Below, in pieces: positions 7,082 through 16,278 of a stretch of 64,000 nucleotides of DNA (the stretch's first letter is position 1; every line of letters starts with the position of its first letter). The stretch covers positions 1 to 64,000 of the forward strand of contig JAISJR010000052.1 in NCBI GenBank assembly GCA_031261425.1, in the 5' to 3' direction. The stretch is from Planctomycetota bacterium (GTDB lineage Bacteria; Planctomycetota; SZUA-567). A model generated the notes under the pieces. That model made no database searches. It was not told where the DNA came from and saw nothing but the letters and a program-made list of their open reading frames with translations. A program made the position numbers and the translations under genes.

Positions 7082-9649
7082 TTACCCCAACAGCGACAGC
7101 ACGTTTTGCGGGATTTTGTTGGCTTGCGCCAACATCGACGTGCCGGCTTGGACGAGGATTTGGTTTTTGGTGTATTCCGTGGACTCGGTCGCCATATCGG
7201 TGTCGCGGATGTAACTTTCCGTTTTCGTGATGTTTTCGACCGTTACTTCCAGCGAATTGGCGTTCGTCGCCAGCATATTTTTTTGAAACGCGCCGAGCCG
7301 CGCGCGCGTGCCGGTAACGTCGTCGATGGCTTGGCGGATGATTTTCATCGCCGCCACCGGGTCTTGCGCCAGCGCCGCGTCGCCGCCCGACAACACGTCC
7401 TGCAACGAATAGACGACGTTCAGCCGGACTTCCGTTTTGCCGAGGTTCGCCACCGCCATCGACGGAATACTGTAAATCGTCCGCTCGACTTCGTTCTCGC
7501 CTTCGCCTAATTGATACTGCATTCCGCCGACAAAATCGCGCACTTGCTCGTTCGTGTTGTGCCGCCCGTTGGTCGCCCAACTCAAATAGCCCTTCGAGTT
7601 CGGGTCGAACGGGTCTTCTCCGGGGTCGGGCGCGACCGCCTGCAACGCCCCGCCGCGGCTCGCGAGCGCGCCGACATCCTGCCCGACTTGCGCCAGCGTC
7701 GTCATTCCCAACTCGCCCGCGTAAAACCGCAATTCGCCGGAATAACTTTGCGACGAGACGCTCGCCGACAAGCCCTGCGTGTGCGCGACCGACCCGTTGA
7801 CCGCGACCAGCGCGTCGCCGCCCGTCGCTTGCAAGGTGTCGCCGGCGGCAATCGGTTGCAGTTCGTAACTGTCGCTCGCCGCGTAGCCGCCGAGCAAATG
7901 CCCTTCGAGATTTTGCGCGCGCAAATACTGCTCCGAGCCGTAAGCGTCGCTATACACGCGCAAACCGAGTTGGTTAAATTCGAGCGTGCCGGAGCCCTCG
8001 ATGCGTTGCGTCAAATCGGCGACCGCGCCCAACGATAACGTCGCGTAAATGCCGGACGGCTTGCCTTGATAATCGACCTCTTGCACCGCGACTTGATACG
8101 GATTGCCGGACGAGGCGTCGGCTGTGCCTGCGGCGACCAAATATTGCGGCAACATACTGCCGTCGGTGAAAATTTTCACCGTGGTTTCTTGCTTCGCTTC
8201 ATCGTAAGTTACGCCGAAATACAACCGCGCGTCCTCCGAAGTGTTGTCCTGCAACCGAATCCCGCTGAGGCACGACGCGCCGGAGGTCATATCCAAACCG
8301 AACGCCGTGGTGAGCGAGGTCATTTCGTCGAGTTTCATTCCGTTGGCGGCAAAACTGCCGTCCGTCGCGCCGTCGCGCAATTCAAACTGTTGCCCGAATT
8401 GCAAAACGCTTACGGCGCCAAGTTGCGGCGCGGGAGCGGTGGCGGTAATTGTGATATGCGCCGCCGCGACGCCGGAATTGTTGGACGAGGTCATCGGCGA
8501 ACCGGTTTTGCCGCGTCCGATTTCCATCGTGAAATTTTCGTCTTTGTAGGCAACGTAAGTCGCGGCGTCCGTCCAGCGCAAATACATCCGCCCGTCGCCG
8601 TCTAAATTCATTCCCGGCACCAGCGCGTTTTCATTAAAAGTCGCGCCGTCGGTGTTGATGGAAACCGCCGCCACGCCGGCGCCGCTATGGTTGTAAATCG
8701 CCGCTTGTCCGGCGAGACGGTCGCCGCTCGCCGCCGCCGCGCCGTCGGTGCTCATCGCCGTCAAATCCACCCGACTGCCGGAAACGGAACTGTCGAACGT
8801 CAGCGTCGCGCCGATGCCGGTGCTGCCTTTGGAATTGTTGATGCCCTGCGCGATGACGCCGAGATGCGTGCCGTCTAAAAACGAATACGCTTTCGCGCCG
8901 TTGTTGCCGGTCAAAATGAAACGTTGCGGCGCGGTGAGGTAGCCGTCAATCACGTCCGGCACCCAAGCGTTGGTGTTGTTGTTGCCCGCCAAGGTCTTGT
9001 CGCATTCCAGCACGGCGCGCCGCGCCTGCCGGTCGCCGAGCGCGGGCATTCCCGGATTGGTCGTATCGTAGCCGGTGAAATTTATCGCGAGCGGCGCCTG
9101 GTCGCCGCGTTTGGCAATTTGGTCCACGCGCGAATTGGTCACGTCGATGAGCGGATTGTCCATCGGGTCGTTGACGGTCGTGGACGCGCGGAAAATCAGC
9201 GACTTCGAGCCGTTGAGCAAAAATTGGTCGGAGAAGCGCGTGGTGTTGGCGATGCGGTCGATGGTCTGGATGCCGCTGTCGATTTCGGCTTGGTCGGCGG
9301 TTACTTGCTCCGGCGAGGTCGCGCCTTCGTTGGCGGCGTGAATCGCCAATTGGCGCATCTTGGTCAGGATGTTGTTGATTTCGATGAGCGCGCCTTCGGC
9401 GATGCCGATGACGTTGGACGCTTCCTGCGAATTTTGAATTGCCCGCGTGATGCCGCTCCCCTGCGAGCGCAATTGCTCGCTGATTTGCAGTCCCGACGGG
9501 TCGTCGGACGCGACGTTGATTTTGTAGCCCGACGACAGCCGCGCGAGCGACTGCGTCAACATCCGGTTGCTCCCGCCGAGATAACGACTCGTGCCGAGCG
9601 CGTTGATGTTGGTGTTGACATAAGCGCCGGGCGAAAAAGTGGTGGACAT
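7082..9649 (-). CDS. fliC: Flagellin with large central insertion, 855 residues
   Basis: Filament subunit. The N-terminal coiled-coil D0/D1 region is unmistakable at about 10-170 (LARLSSGYKINVASDDPSGL, EGALIEINNILTKMRQLAIHAANEG), as is the C-terminal one (about 770-855, ending AQANKIPQNVLSLLG). Between them lies about 600 residues of surface-exposed domain, roughly twice a typical flagellin. AAGAGGTGCCTT precedes the ATG. It is a paralogue of the next flagellin; similarity extends into the central part (LVPGMNLDGDGRMYLRW). FliW and CsrA, which control flagellin in other bacteria, are encoded at 32.9-33.7 kb. Confidence 0.93.
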   Translation of the reverse strand: MSTTFSPGAYVNTNINALGTSRYLGGSNRMLTQSLARLSSGYKINVASDDPSGLQISEQLRSQGSGITRAIQNSQEASNVIGIAEGALIEINNILTKMRQLAIHAANEGATSPEQVTADQAEIDSGIQTIDRIANTTRFSDQFLLNGSKSLIFRASTTVNDPMDNPLIDVTNSRVDQIAKRGDQAPLAINFTGYDTTNPGMPALGDRQARRAVLECDKTLAGNNNTNAWVPDVIDGYLTAPQRFILTGNNGAKAYSFLDGTHLGVIAQGINNSKGSTGIGATLTFDSSVSGSRVDLTAMSTDGAAAASGDRLAGQAAIYNHSGAGVAAVSINTDGATFNENALVPGMNLDGDGRMYLRWTDAATYVAYKDENFTMEIGRGKTGSPMTSSNNSGVAAAHITITATAPAPQLGAVSVLQFGQQFELRDGATDGSFAANGMKLDEMTSLTTAFGLDMTSGASCLSGIRLQDNTSEDARLYFGVTYDEAKQETTVKIFTDGSMLPQYLVAAGTADASSGNPYQVAVQEVDYQGKPSGIYATLSLGAVADLTQRIEGSGTLEFNQLGLRVYSDAYGSEQYLRAQNLEGHLLGGYAASDSYELQPIAAGDTLQATGGDALVAVNGSVAHTQGLSASVSSQSYSGELRFYAGELGMTTLAQVGQDVGALASRGGALQAVAPDPGEDPFDPNSKGYLSWATNGRHNTNEQVRDFVGGMQYQLGEGENEVERTIYSIPSMAVANLGKTEVRLNVVYSLQDVLSGGDAALAQDPVAAMKIIRQAIDDVTGTRARLGAFQKNMLATNANSLEVTVENITKTESYIRDTDMATESTEYTKNQILVQAGTSMLAQANKIPQNVLSLLG

Positions 9650-9663
9650 AAGGCACCTCTTAT

Positions 9664-9829
9664 CAATTAAGAATTAAAAGTTAGACCATTTCCAAATTAA
9701 AAATTACAAATTAAAAATTAAAAATTGCGGAAGAATTATCAAAATGGCGCGAAGCGAATTTGAGAATCAAACCTCACAATTTTTAATTTGTAATTTGTAA
9801 TTTTTAATTCCGCACCGCGCCTGCCGCAA
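9664..9829. repeat. AATTAAA/AATTACA heptamer-armed element
   Basis: Between the two flagellin genes. Arms of AATTAMA units on the left and their complement (TTTTTAATTTGTAATTTGTAA) on the right; core GGCGCGAAGCG with AATCAAACCTC. The core is on the opposite strand to that in several other copies. Confidence 0.75.
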
Positions 9830-9850
9830 ATTATTGGCGACCAATTTCTA

Positions 9851-12610
9851 TCAACCGCCGAGTAACGATAAAACGTTCTGGTTAATCTGGTTCGCCTGCG
9901 CCAGCATCGTCGTGCCGGCTTGGACGAGGATTTGGTTTTTCGTGAACTCGGTCGATTCCCGCGCCATATCCGCGTCGCGAATCGAACTTTCGGTTTTCTG
10001 GATATTTTCCACCGTTACGTCGAGCGAATTGATGTTCGTTTGCAACATATTGCTTTGGAACGCGCCGAGCCGCGCGCGCAATTCCGTAACGTCGGTAACC
10101 GCCTGCGTTACGATTGCCATCGCGCGCACCGGGTCGTTCGCGAGCGACGCCACGCCGCCGGACAACACGTCCTGCAACGAATAGCGCACGCCGTTCGCCG
10201 ACATCTTGCCGAGGTTGGTCATCGTCATCGACGGAATGGCGTAAATAGTCCGTTCCTGGTCGCCCGCGCCTTCGCCGAGTTGATACTGCATTCCGCCGAC
10301 AAAATGCCCGATGGTCTCCGTCGTCGTGTGCCGCGCGTTGGTTACCCACGTCAAATACGCCGGGTCGGTCGGGTCGTAAATCGAATTGTTGTCCGTCGCT
10401 TTGACCGCCTGCAACGAGCCGCCGCGGCTGTAAAGTCCGCCCACGTCTTGCCCGACTTGCGCGATGGTCGTCAAGCCGGGGGCGCCCTGGTTGAATACGA
10501 GTTTGCCCGAATAGTTCGGCGTCGTGATATTCGCCGTCAAGCCCTGCGTCTTGATGGCTTGTCCGTTGACGTAAATCGTCGCGTCGGAGCCGTATAACTG
10601 CGAGGTGTTGCCCACCGGCAACAATTCGAGTTTTTCGACGGGACTGGCGGGATTTTTGTAAGTCCCGAACATTTGCCCTTCGATGTTTTGCAGACGGAGA
10701 TACTCCTGCGAGCCGTATTCCTGCGTGTAAAGACGCAAGCCGATTTCGTTAAAGCGCGTCGAGCCGGAAAATTCCGCGCCGAGTTGCGCCGTCCGCAAGG
10801 ACTCCGGCTGATTGTTCAAGTTGAACACCAAATTGCCGTAAATGCCCGACGGTTTGCCTTGATTGTCGTCCATCGGCATCGCGAAAATCGGCACGTTCAG
10901 CAGTTCCGCCGCGCCGCCGGTAGTGTCGTTCACGTTGTAGGTGGCGATGCCGCGCGCCACTAAATCCTCGTCGTTCATATTCGCGTTGCGATACACCTCG
11001 ACGGTGAGCGTCTGCCCGTCGGTCGTCGTCGCGTCGCTGTCCTCGCCGATGATGTATTTGTAATAGAGTTTGCCGTTTTCGTCGGTGTTCACGCCGAGAT
11101 TGATGCCGCTCAAATTACTGGCGCAACCGGCGGTCATTTCCGGCGGGGTCAGGTCGCCGGTTTTATCGTCTTTGAGACCGGCGACCAAACCGAGCGCGTC
11201 CACGACCGCTTGCAATTGGTCTAATTCCAGCGCGTTTTTGCCCTGCTGATAATCTTCGTTCAATTCAATGTGTTGCGCGAATTGCAACACCGAAATATCG
11301 TCGGCGACCGGCGCCGGCAACGTGTTCGCCGCCGCGAACAAATCGGGATTGACGGCGCCGCCTTCGGTGAGCCGTTGGTCGCCGGACGCATAAATAATCA
11401 ACTGCGCTTTTTCGACGCCGGAATTATTGGTCGCGCCCATCGGTTTGCCGCTGGTGCCGCGTCCGACCTCCATCGTCATATCGGCGTCCTTGAAGGCGAT
11501 ATAGTTAATCGGGCTGACCCATTTGAGATACATCCGTCCTTCGCCGTCGAGATTGACGCCCGGCACCAACGTATTTTCTTGCGGCATATTCACGCCGCTG
11601 GTGGAGAAATCGACGCCATACACGCCGCTCTTGAACTCGTAGCCCTCCACGCCGCCCGCCACCGGTTTCGGCATAAAGTCGCCGCCCAAATTGTAAATCC
11701 CGACTTTGGCGCCGGAGGTTATGGTCAGTTCCGCGTTGAAATTCGTCCCGCCTTCGGTGGTGATGTTCACGCCGGTAACGTCGTGGTTGAAAATCAACGT
11801 CGCGCCGACGCCGATGCTGTCTTTGACGTTGTTGATGGATTGATAGATGGTGCCGAGTTCGGTGCCTTTGGCGAAAGTGAATTGCCGCGACCCTTGCGTG
11901 CCGGTAACGACGAAAATTTGACCGGCGGTGATTTTGCCGTCGTCGATTTGCGTCAGCGCGTTTTGCGACTTGTCGGCTTCGACGTAGGCGCGGCGCGCCT
12001 GCATATCCCATTGCGCCTGCGTCATCGTCGTGCCGTCGTTGACGCCGGAAAAACTCAGCGTCAGCGAGGTGCCGACGCGCTTGAACACCTGGTCGATGCG
12101 CGTGCCGTCAACGTTGATGAGCGAATGGTTCATCGACGTGTCCACGGTCGTGGTCGAGTCGAAGACGATGCCTTTCGAGCCGTTGAGCAAATACTGGTCG
12201 GAGAAGCGCGTGGTGCTGGCGATGCGCTCGATGGTTTGGATGCCGCTGTCAACTTCGGACTGGTCGGCGGCGACCTGGTCGGGCGCGGTAACGCCGTTGT
12301 TGGCGGCGTGAATGGCGAGCGAGCGCATCTTGGTCAGAATCGCGTTGACTTCGATGAGCGCGCCCTCGGCGATGCCGATGACGTTGCACGCTTCCTGCGA
12401 GTTCTGGCTGGCGCGGGTCAGCCCCGCGACTTGGGTGCGCAACTGTTCGCTGATGATTAAGCCGGAGGGGTCGTCGGCGGCGGTGTTGATGCGGTAGCCG
12501 GACGACAGTTTTTCCAACGACTTCGACAGCATTTGATTGCTTTTGCTGAGCGAAATCTGGGTGTTGAGAGCGTTGAGGTTGGTAACCACGGTCATTGCGC
12601 CGGTAGCCAT
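9851..12610 (-). CDS. fliC: Flagellin with large central insertion, 919 residues
   Basis: Second, larger filament subunit. The conserved N-terminus (LEKLSSGYRINTAADDPSGL, EGALIEVNAILTKMRSLAIHAANNG) and C-terminus (RDADMARESTEFTKNQILVQAG) flank about 650 residues of variable domain. A near-perfect ribosome-binding site (AAGGAGG, 7 bases before the ATG) suggests strong expression. No sigma-28 promoter stands out within 150 bases upstream. Order and similarity point to tandem duplication followed by divergence of the central domain. Confidence 0.93.
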   Translation of the reverse strand: MATGAMTVVTNLNALNTQISLSKSNQMLSKSLEKLSSGYRINTAADDPSGLIISEQLRTQVAGLTRASQNSQEACNVIGIAEGALIEVNAILTKMRSLAIHAANNGVTAPDQVAADQSEVDSGIQTIERIASTTRFSDQYLLNGSKGIVFDSTTTVDTSMNHSLINVDGTRIDQVFKRVGTSLTLSFSGVNDGTTMTQAQWDMQARRAYVEADKSQNALTQIDDGKITAGQIFVVTGTQGSRQFTFAKGTELGTIYQSINNVKDSIGVGATLIFNHDVTGVNITTEGGTNFNAELTITSGAKVGIYNLGGDFMPKPVAGGVEGYEFKSGVYGVDFSTSGVNMPQENTLVPGVNLDGEGRMYLKWVSPINYIAFKDADMTMEVGRGTSGKPMGATNNSGVEKAQLIIYASGDQRLTEGGAVNPDLFAAANTLPAPVADDISVLQFAQHIELNEDYQQGKNALELDQLQAVVDALGLVAGLKDDKTGDLTPPEMTAGCASNLSGINLGVNTDENGKLYYKYIIGEDSDATTTDGQTLTVEVYRNANMNDEDLVARGIATYNVNDTTGGAAELLNVPIFAMPMDDNQGKPSGIYGNLVFNLNNQPESLRTAQLGAEFSGSTRFNEIGLRLYTQEYGSQEYLRLQNIEGQMFGTYKNPASPVEKLELLPVGNTSQLYGSDATIYVNGQAIKTQGLTANITTPNYSGKLVFNQGAPGLTTIAQVGQDVGGLYSRGGSLQAVKATDNNSIYDPTDPAYLTWVTNARHTTTETIGHFVGGMQYQLGEGAGDQERTIYAIPSMTMTNLGKMSANGVRYSLQDVLSGGVASLANDPVRAMAIVTQAVTDVTELRARLGAFQSNMLQTNINSLDVTVENIQKTESSIRDADMARESTEFTKNQILVQAGTTMLAQANQINQNVLSLLGG

Positions 12611-12659
12611 AATTCTATCCTCCTTAATTTTTCAAACCGAAAGTCCGTTAGTTTGCCGG

Positions 12660-13060
12660 CGGCGTTCGCGCCGAAACGGCGGGACAGGCGTTTTTTGCCG
12701 CCGCAATCGCGCCGCCGCCGCCGGATATGCAACCGGCGTGCCAGCGCCCCGCCATCGGCGCAAAAAAAACGCCGCCGCCCAAAACGGCGGCGACGGGAAG
12801 GTGAGAATTAACAATTGTTATGCGATTTTGATAATTATTCCGACAGCCGCCGCGAAGCGGCAGAGCGTAACAGCCCAGCGCAACGCGCTGGGAAAAACCG
12901 TTTCCTAACAAACGCGCGCCCTGCAAGGGCAGTGCATTGCTCTTACAGAGCGCCGTCGTGTTTTTTCGGCAATGTCCCAGCCCGCCGGAAAATCAAAGAG
13001 CCGATTTTCCTTTGGGCTGGGTTGTTACGCACCGCCCCTGCGGGGCGACTGTCGGATTGA
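12660..13060. repeat. GC-rich hairpins plus composite palindrome family copy
   Basis: No gene is visible in 12611-13089. It contains a hairpin with arms CGCCGCCG/CGGCGGCG near 12768-12795 and a block at about 12850-13060. The block combines CAGCCCAGCGCAACGCGCTGGG, CGCGCCCTGCAAGGGC and CCCAGCCCGCCGGAAAATC, matching the copies at 1-230 and 15960-16215. Confidence 0.7.
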
Positions 13061-13089
13061 TGAAAAAAAACTCCAAACGGCTCACTTTT

Positions 13090-15561
13090 TTAGAACATCG
13101 CCCCGAACGCGAACTGCACCCATTCGACGTGGTCGCCGGCTTGTTGATTGAGCGGAATCGGGAAATACAAGCGAATCGGCATCGGCGACACCGGCGTTTT
13201 CACGTGCAAGCCGAAGCCGACGCTGGCGCGATAACCCAAGCCGAGATTTTTGTCGCCGTTGCCGAACGAGAAACTGTCCGCGTCCACCGCGCCGATGTCG
13301 AAGAAGAAACTGCCTTTAATCAACTTGTCGTAAATCGGCGCGAACACTTCGAGCGAATTGGTCTGGCGCGTCTTGCCGCCGATTTGGCTGTCGCCGTCGC
13401 GCGGACCGATGTTGTTGTTTTTCCAGCCGCGCACCGAGCCGATGCCGCCGGCGTAAAGCATTTCATAAACCGGAATATGGTCGGTGTTGCCGAGAATATC
13501 CATCGTCGTCATTTCCGTGCGCGCCGACAAATACCAGTTGCGGTTTTTGTTGTCGGTGAAGAACGGATAGAAAATTTGCGCCCGCGCCGACAAACTCCAG
13601 AAATTGTAATCGCCGCCCAAACCGTAATGTTTATAGGTGAGCGACGCCTGCTCGCCTTTTTCCGGGTCAAAGGCGTTGTCGCGGCTGTCCCAGGTGATTG
13701 ACGGCGCGATGCTGCTGAGCGTGTGCGCGCCTTTTTCTTTTTTAATCAAATACGACGCGCTGTCGTGAATGTATGCCATATCCACGTTTTCCAAGCGATA
13801 GGTCAGGTTGAAGCGCAAGTTGGGATTCCACAATTTATGCCCGACGGTAACGTAGGCGCCCAGCCGGCGGTCGGTGTATTCGTCCCACTCGTAGCCGCGC
13901 CAATACGGTCCGAAACCGAAGTTGACCGGATGGTGGAACACCCACGGATTGTTGAAATCGAAGCCGGTGTTGAACGATTTCGTGCCGAGCGAGCCGTTAA
14001 TCGCCGCGTATTGTCCGCCGCCGATAAACGATTTGCCGGTCAGAAATTCTTTCAGCGACGACGGCGTGTTGGTGAAATCGAAGTTGCGCTGTTCGATGCC
14101 GAGGTTCGCCGAGAACGGGTCGGCGGACGACACGCCGAAGCCCGCCGTAACCTTGCCCGTTTGCACTTCCTCGACGTTAATCACCACTTTGGCGCGTTCC
14201 GGCGACGAGCCCTCAAGCGCCTCGACCGTCAGCGTGTCGGCGTTGAAATAGTTTAAGTTGTCGAGATTGCGCTTGCTCGCGTTGAAGCGGCGCGTGTCGA
14301 GCAATTCGCCGGGATACACTTCGACGTTGCGGCGAATCACGTCGTCCTGCGTTTTGACGTTGCCGACGATTTGCACTTCCTCGACCGTTACTTGCTCGCT
14401 TTCGCGAATACGGAACAACACATCGACCACGCGCGATTGCTCGGTTAAAATCCGCTCCGGCACCACGACCGTAAAATAGCGGCTCGACGGATACAAGCCG
14501 TAGGTCTCTTTGATTTTTTGCGCGTCCTCGACCATCGCGATAGGATTAAAAATTTTCCCCGGCATCGTCTTGACCACGCCGCGCAAGTCGTCGCTCGACA
14601 CCAACATATTGCCCTCGAAATCCACCGCGCCGACGCGATATTGCTCGCCTTCGTCAACGTCGATGTAGATATACGCCTCGCGCCGTCCGAACCAGCCGGC
14701 GCCGGGGTCTTGCGCGGTCAGTTGAAACGGGCGCTCGGTTACGGTAACGTCCAAATAACCGTTCGATTGATAGAACAGGCGCAGGCGTTCAAGGTCTTGC
14801 TCGAAGTCGCGGCGATTGATTTGTCCGCGCGTGAAAAAACTGCTTTTGCGCGTTTTCATCGCCGTCCGCAACGTCGCGTCGGTGAAGCGGTAATTGCCGC
14901 GAAAAATCACGTCGCGCACCCAAATTTGCCCGCCTTCGTCGATGCGATACGTCAGTTTCACGCCGTCCTCGAACGGCTCCGGCTCGACTTCGACTTTGGC
15001 GAAATAATAGAGTTTCGTTTTGTATTCGTTTTCAATGTTGCGCGCGTCGCGGGCGGCTTGCCCTTCGTCGTAGCGCTCGCCGCTTTTGCTTTTCACCATT
15101 TCAAGCAATTTGTTGGCTTTGAATTTCTGGTTGCCGACAAACGCAATGCGTTTAATCAAATCCTTTTCCCGCAGTAAAACCGTAATGTTGACGCGGTCGT
15201 CGCTTCCCGGCACCAATTCCTGTTTTATCTGCACGTCGGCGAATTTGCCGAGGCGATACAGCCGCTGAAAATCCTCTTCGAGAACGCGCTTGTCGAGCGT
15301 CATTCCCTCGCGCGTCCCCATTTTGTCCTTGACTTCGTTTTCGGTAACGTAGCCGCCGCGCACGTAAATTTTATTGACCGTCAGCGGACGGTCGGGCGCG
15401 GGCGCGGGAGCAGGCGCGACGGGCGCGGGCGTTTCGTCCGCGGCGGGGGCGGGGGCATCGGCGGCAAGGTTGTCCGACAACACGTCGTCGATAGAAAGTT
15501 CGGCGGCGGCGACCGGGAACGCCGTCAGCGCCAGCGTCAGACATAAAATAAAATTGCGCAT
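13090..15561 (-). CDS. bamA: Outer membrane protein assembly factor BamA
   Basis: Central component of the machine that folds beta barrels into the outer membrane. A signal peptide at 1-20 (FILCLTLALTAFPVAAA) is followed by an Ala/Pro-rich linker of about 45 residues that is unusual for BamA. POTRA domains run from about 60-430 and the 16-strand barrel from about 450-823. The lid-lock motif GSVRGW is present and the chain ends in phenylalanine. I take the ATG at 15561 (AGGAAAGG upstream and signal peptide directly after it) over the longer reading from 15720. No skp or lpx neighbours are present; it stands alone between repeats. Confidence 0.93.
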   Translation of the reverse strand: MRNFILCLTLALTAFPVAAAELSIDDVLSDNLAADAPAPAADETPAPVAPAPAPAPDRPLTVNKIYVRGGYVTENEVKDKMGTREGMTLDKRVLEEDFQRLYRLGKFADVQIKQELVPGSDDRVNITVLLREKDLIKRIAFVGNQKFKANKLLEMVKSKSGERYDEGQAARDARNIENEYKTKLYYFAKVEVEPEPFEDGVKLTYRIDEGGQIWVRDVIFRGNYRFTDATLRTAMKTRKSSFFTRGQINRRDFEQDLERLRLFYQSNGYLDVTVTERPFQLTAQDPGAGWFGRREAYIYIDVDEGEQYRVGAVDFEGNMLVSSDDLRGVVKTMPGKIFNPIAMVEDAQKIKETYGLYPSSRYFTVVVPERILTEQSRVVDVLFRIRESEQVTVEEVQIVGNVKTQDDVIRRNVEVYPGELLDTRRFNASKRNLDNLNYFNADTLTVEALEGSSPERAKVVINVEEVQTGKVTAGFGVSSADPFSANLGIEQRNFDFTNTPSSLKEFLTGKSFIGGGQYAAINGSLGTKSFNTGFDFNNPWVFHHPVNFGFGPYWRGYEWDEYTDRRLGAYVTVGHKLWNPNLRFNLTYRLENVDMAYIHDSASYLIKKEKGAHTLSSIAPSITWDSRDNAFDPEKGEQASLTYKHYGLGGDYNFWSLSARAQIFYPFFTDNKNRNWYLSARTEMTTMDILGNTDHIPVYEMLYAGGIGSVRGWKNNNIGPRDGDSQIGGKTRQTNSLEVFAPIYDKLIKGSFFFDIGAVDADSFSFGNGDKNLGLGYRASVGFGLHVKTPVSPMPIRLYFPIPLNQQAGDHVEWVQFAFGAMF

Positions 15562-15729
15562 AAAGACCTTTCCTGATTTTTTGCCGCCGGAAAATACGGG
15601 CGGCAACGGTTTGATTTTTGTGAAAACAGCCGCCGAAACAACGGCGGAAACGCGAAAGCCCGCGCCTTTAACCGGAATTAGTTCACCGGTATATCGGCAA
15701 ATCGTTAGCGGACTCTGCAACTTTTGCCG

Positions 15730-16215
15730 ATAAAAAAGTGGGGGGGTGGGCGGTGAATAGTGAGCAGTGGGCGGTTGGAGTGAGAATCGAAGTTGCGATT
15801 AAGTTTTTTTTGCATTTCTTGAACCTCTATTCGCGTTTTTTCAACCTCCACCAAAAAACCGGAAATTCATTCTGAAAGGAAAGACGGCGATTCGATAAGT
15901 GAACGGTGTATCGCGGTAGAGCAGAGTTGAGAGTTGAGAGTTGAATTTGCGCGAAGCGATTTTTGATAATCTCCGACCGTCGCCGCGAAGCGGCAAAGCG
16001 TAACAGCCCAGCGCAACGCGCTGGGTAAAAAGTCGCCAATAAATTACGCGCCCTGTTAAGGGCAATGCAAAAATTTCCATTGCTCTTACAGAGCGCCGAC
16101 GTTTTTTCGGCAACGCTAACCCAGCCCGCCGGAAAATCATAAAGCCGATTTTCCTTTGGGCTGGGCTGTTACACGTTGCCGCTTCGCGGCGTCGGTCGGA
16201 ATGATTTGGTTAAAA
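15730..16215. repeat. Heptamer traces and composite palindrome family copy
   Basis: CAGTGRN heptamers at about 15755-15778, GAGAGTT heptamers at 15921-15943, then a composite palindrome at 15960-16215 related to those at 1-230 and 12850-13060. The gap between bamA and the autotransporter-like gene shows no gene. Confidence 0.7.
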
Positions 16216-16278
16216 TCACCACTAACTTCTTTCAACTTTTCCTTATTCCCTTTTCCCCATAAAAAAAAGGAGTGAAAA

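Noticed and set aside
11270-12460. 396-codon plus-strand frame opposite the second flagellin
   Set aside because: Arg/Asp/His-rich translation with no motif, entirely antisense to a clear flagellin.
15735-15760. GTGGGGGGGTGGG as another phase-variation tract
   Set aside because: Only seven G, interrupted, and not linked to a start codon.
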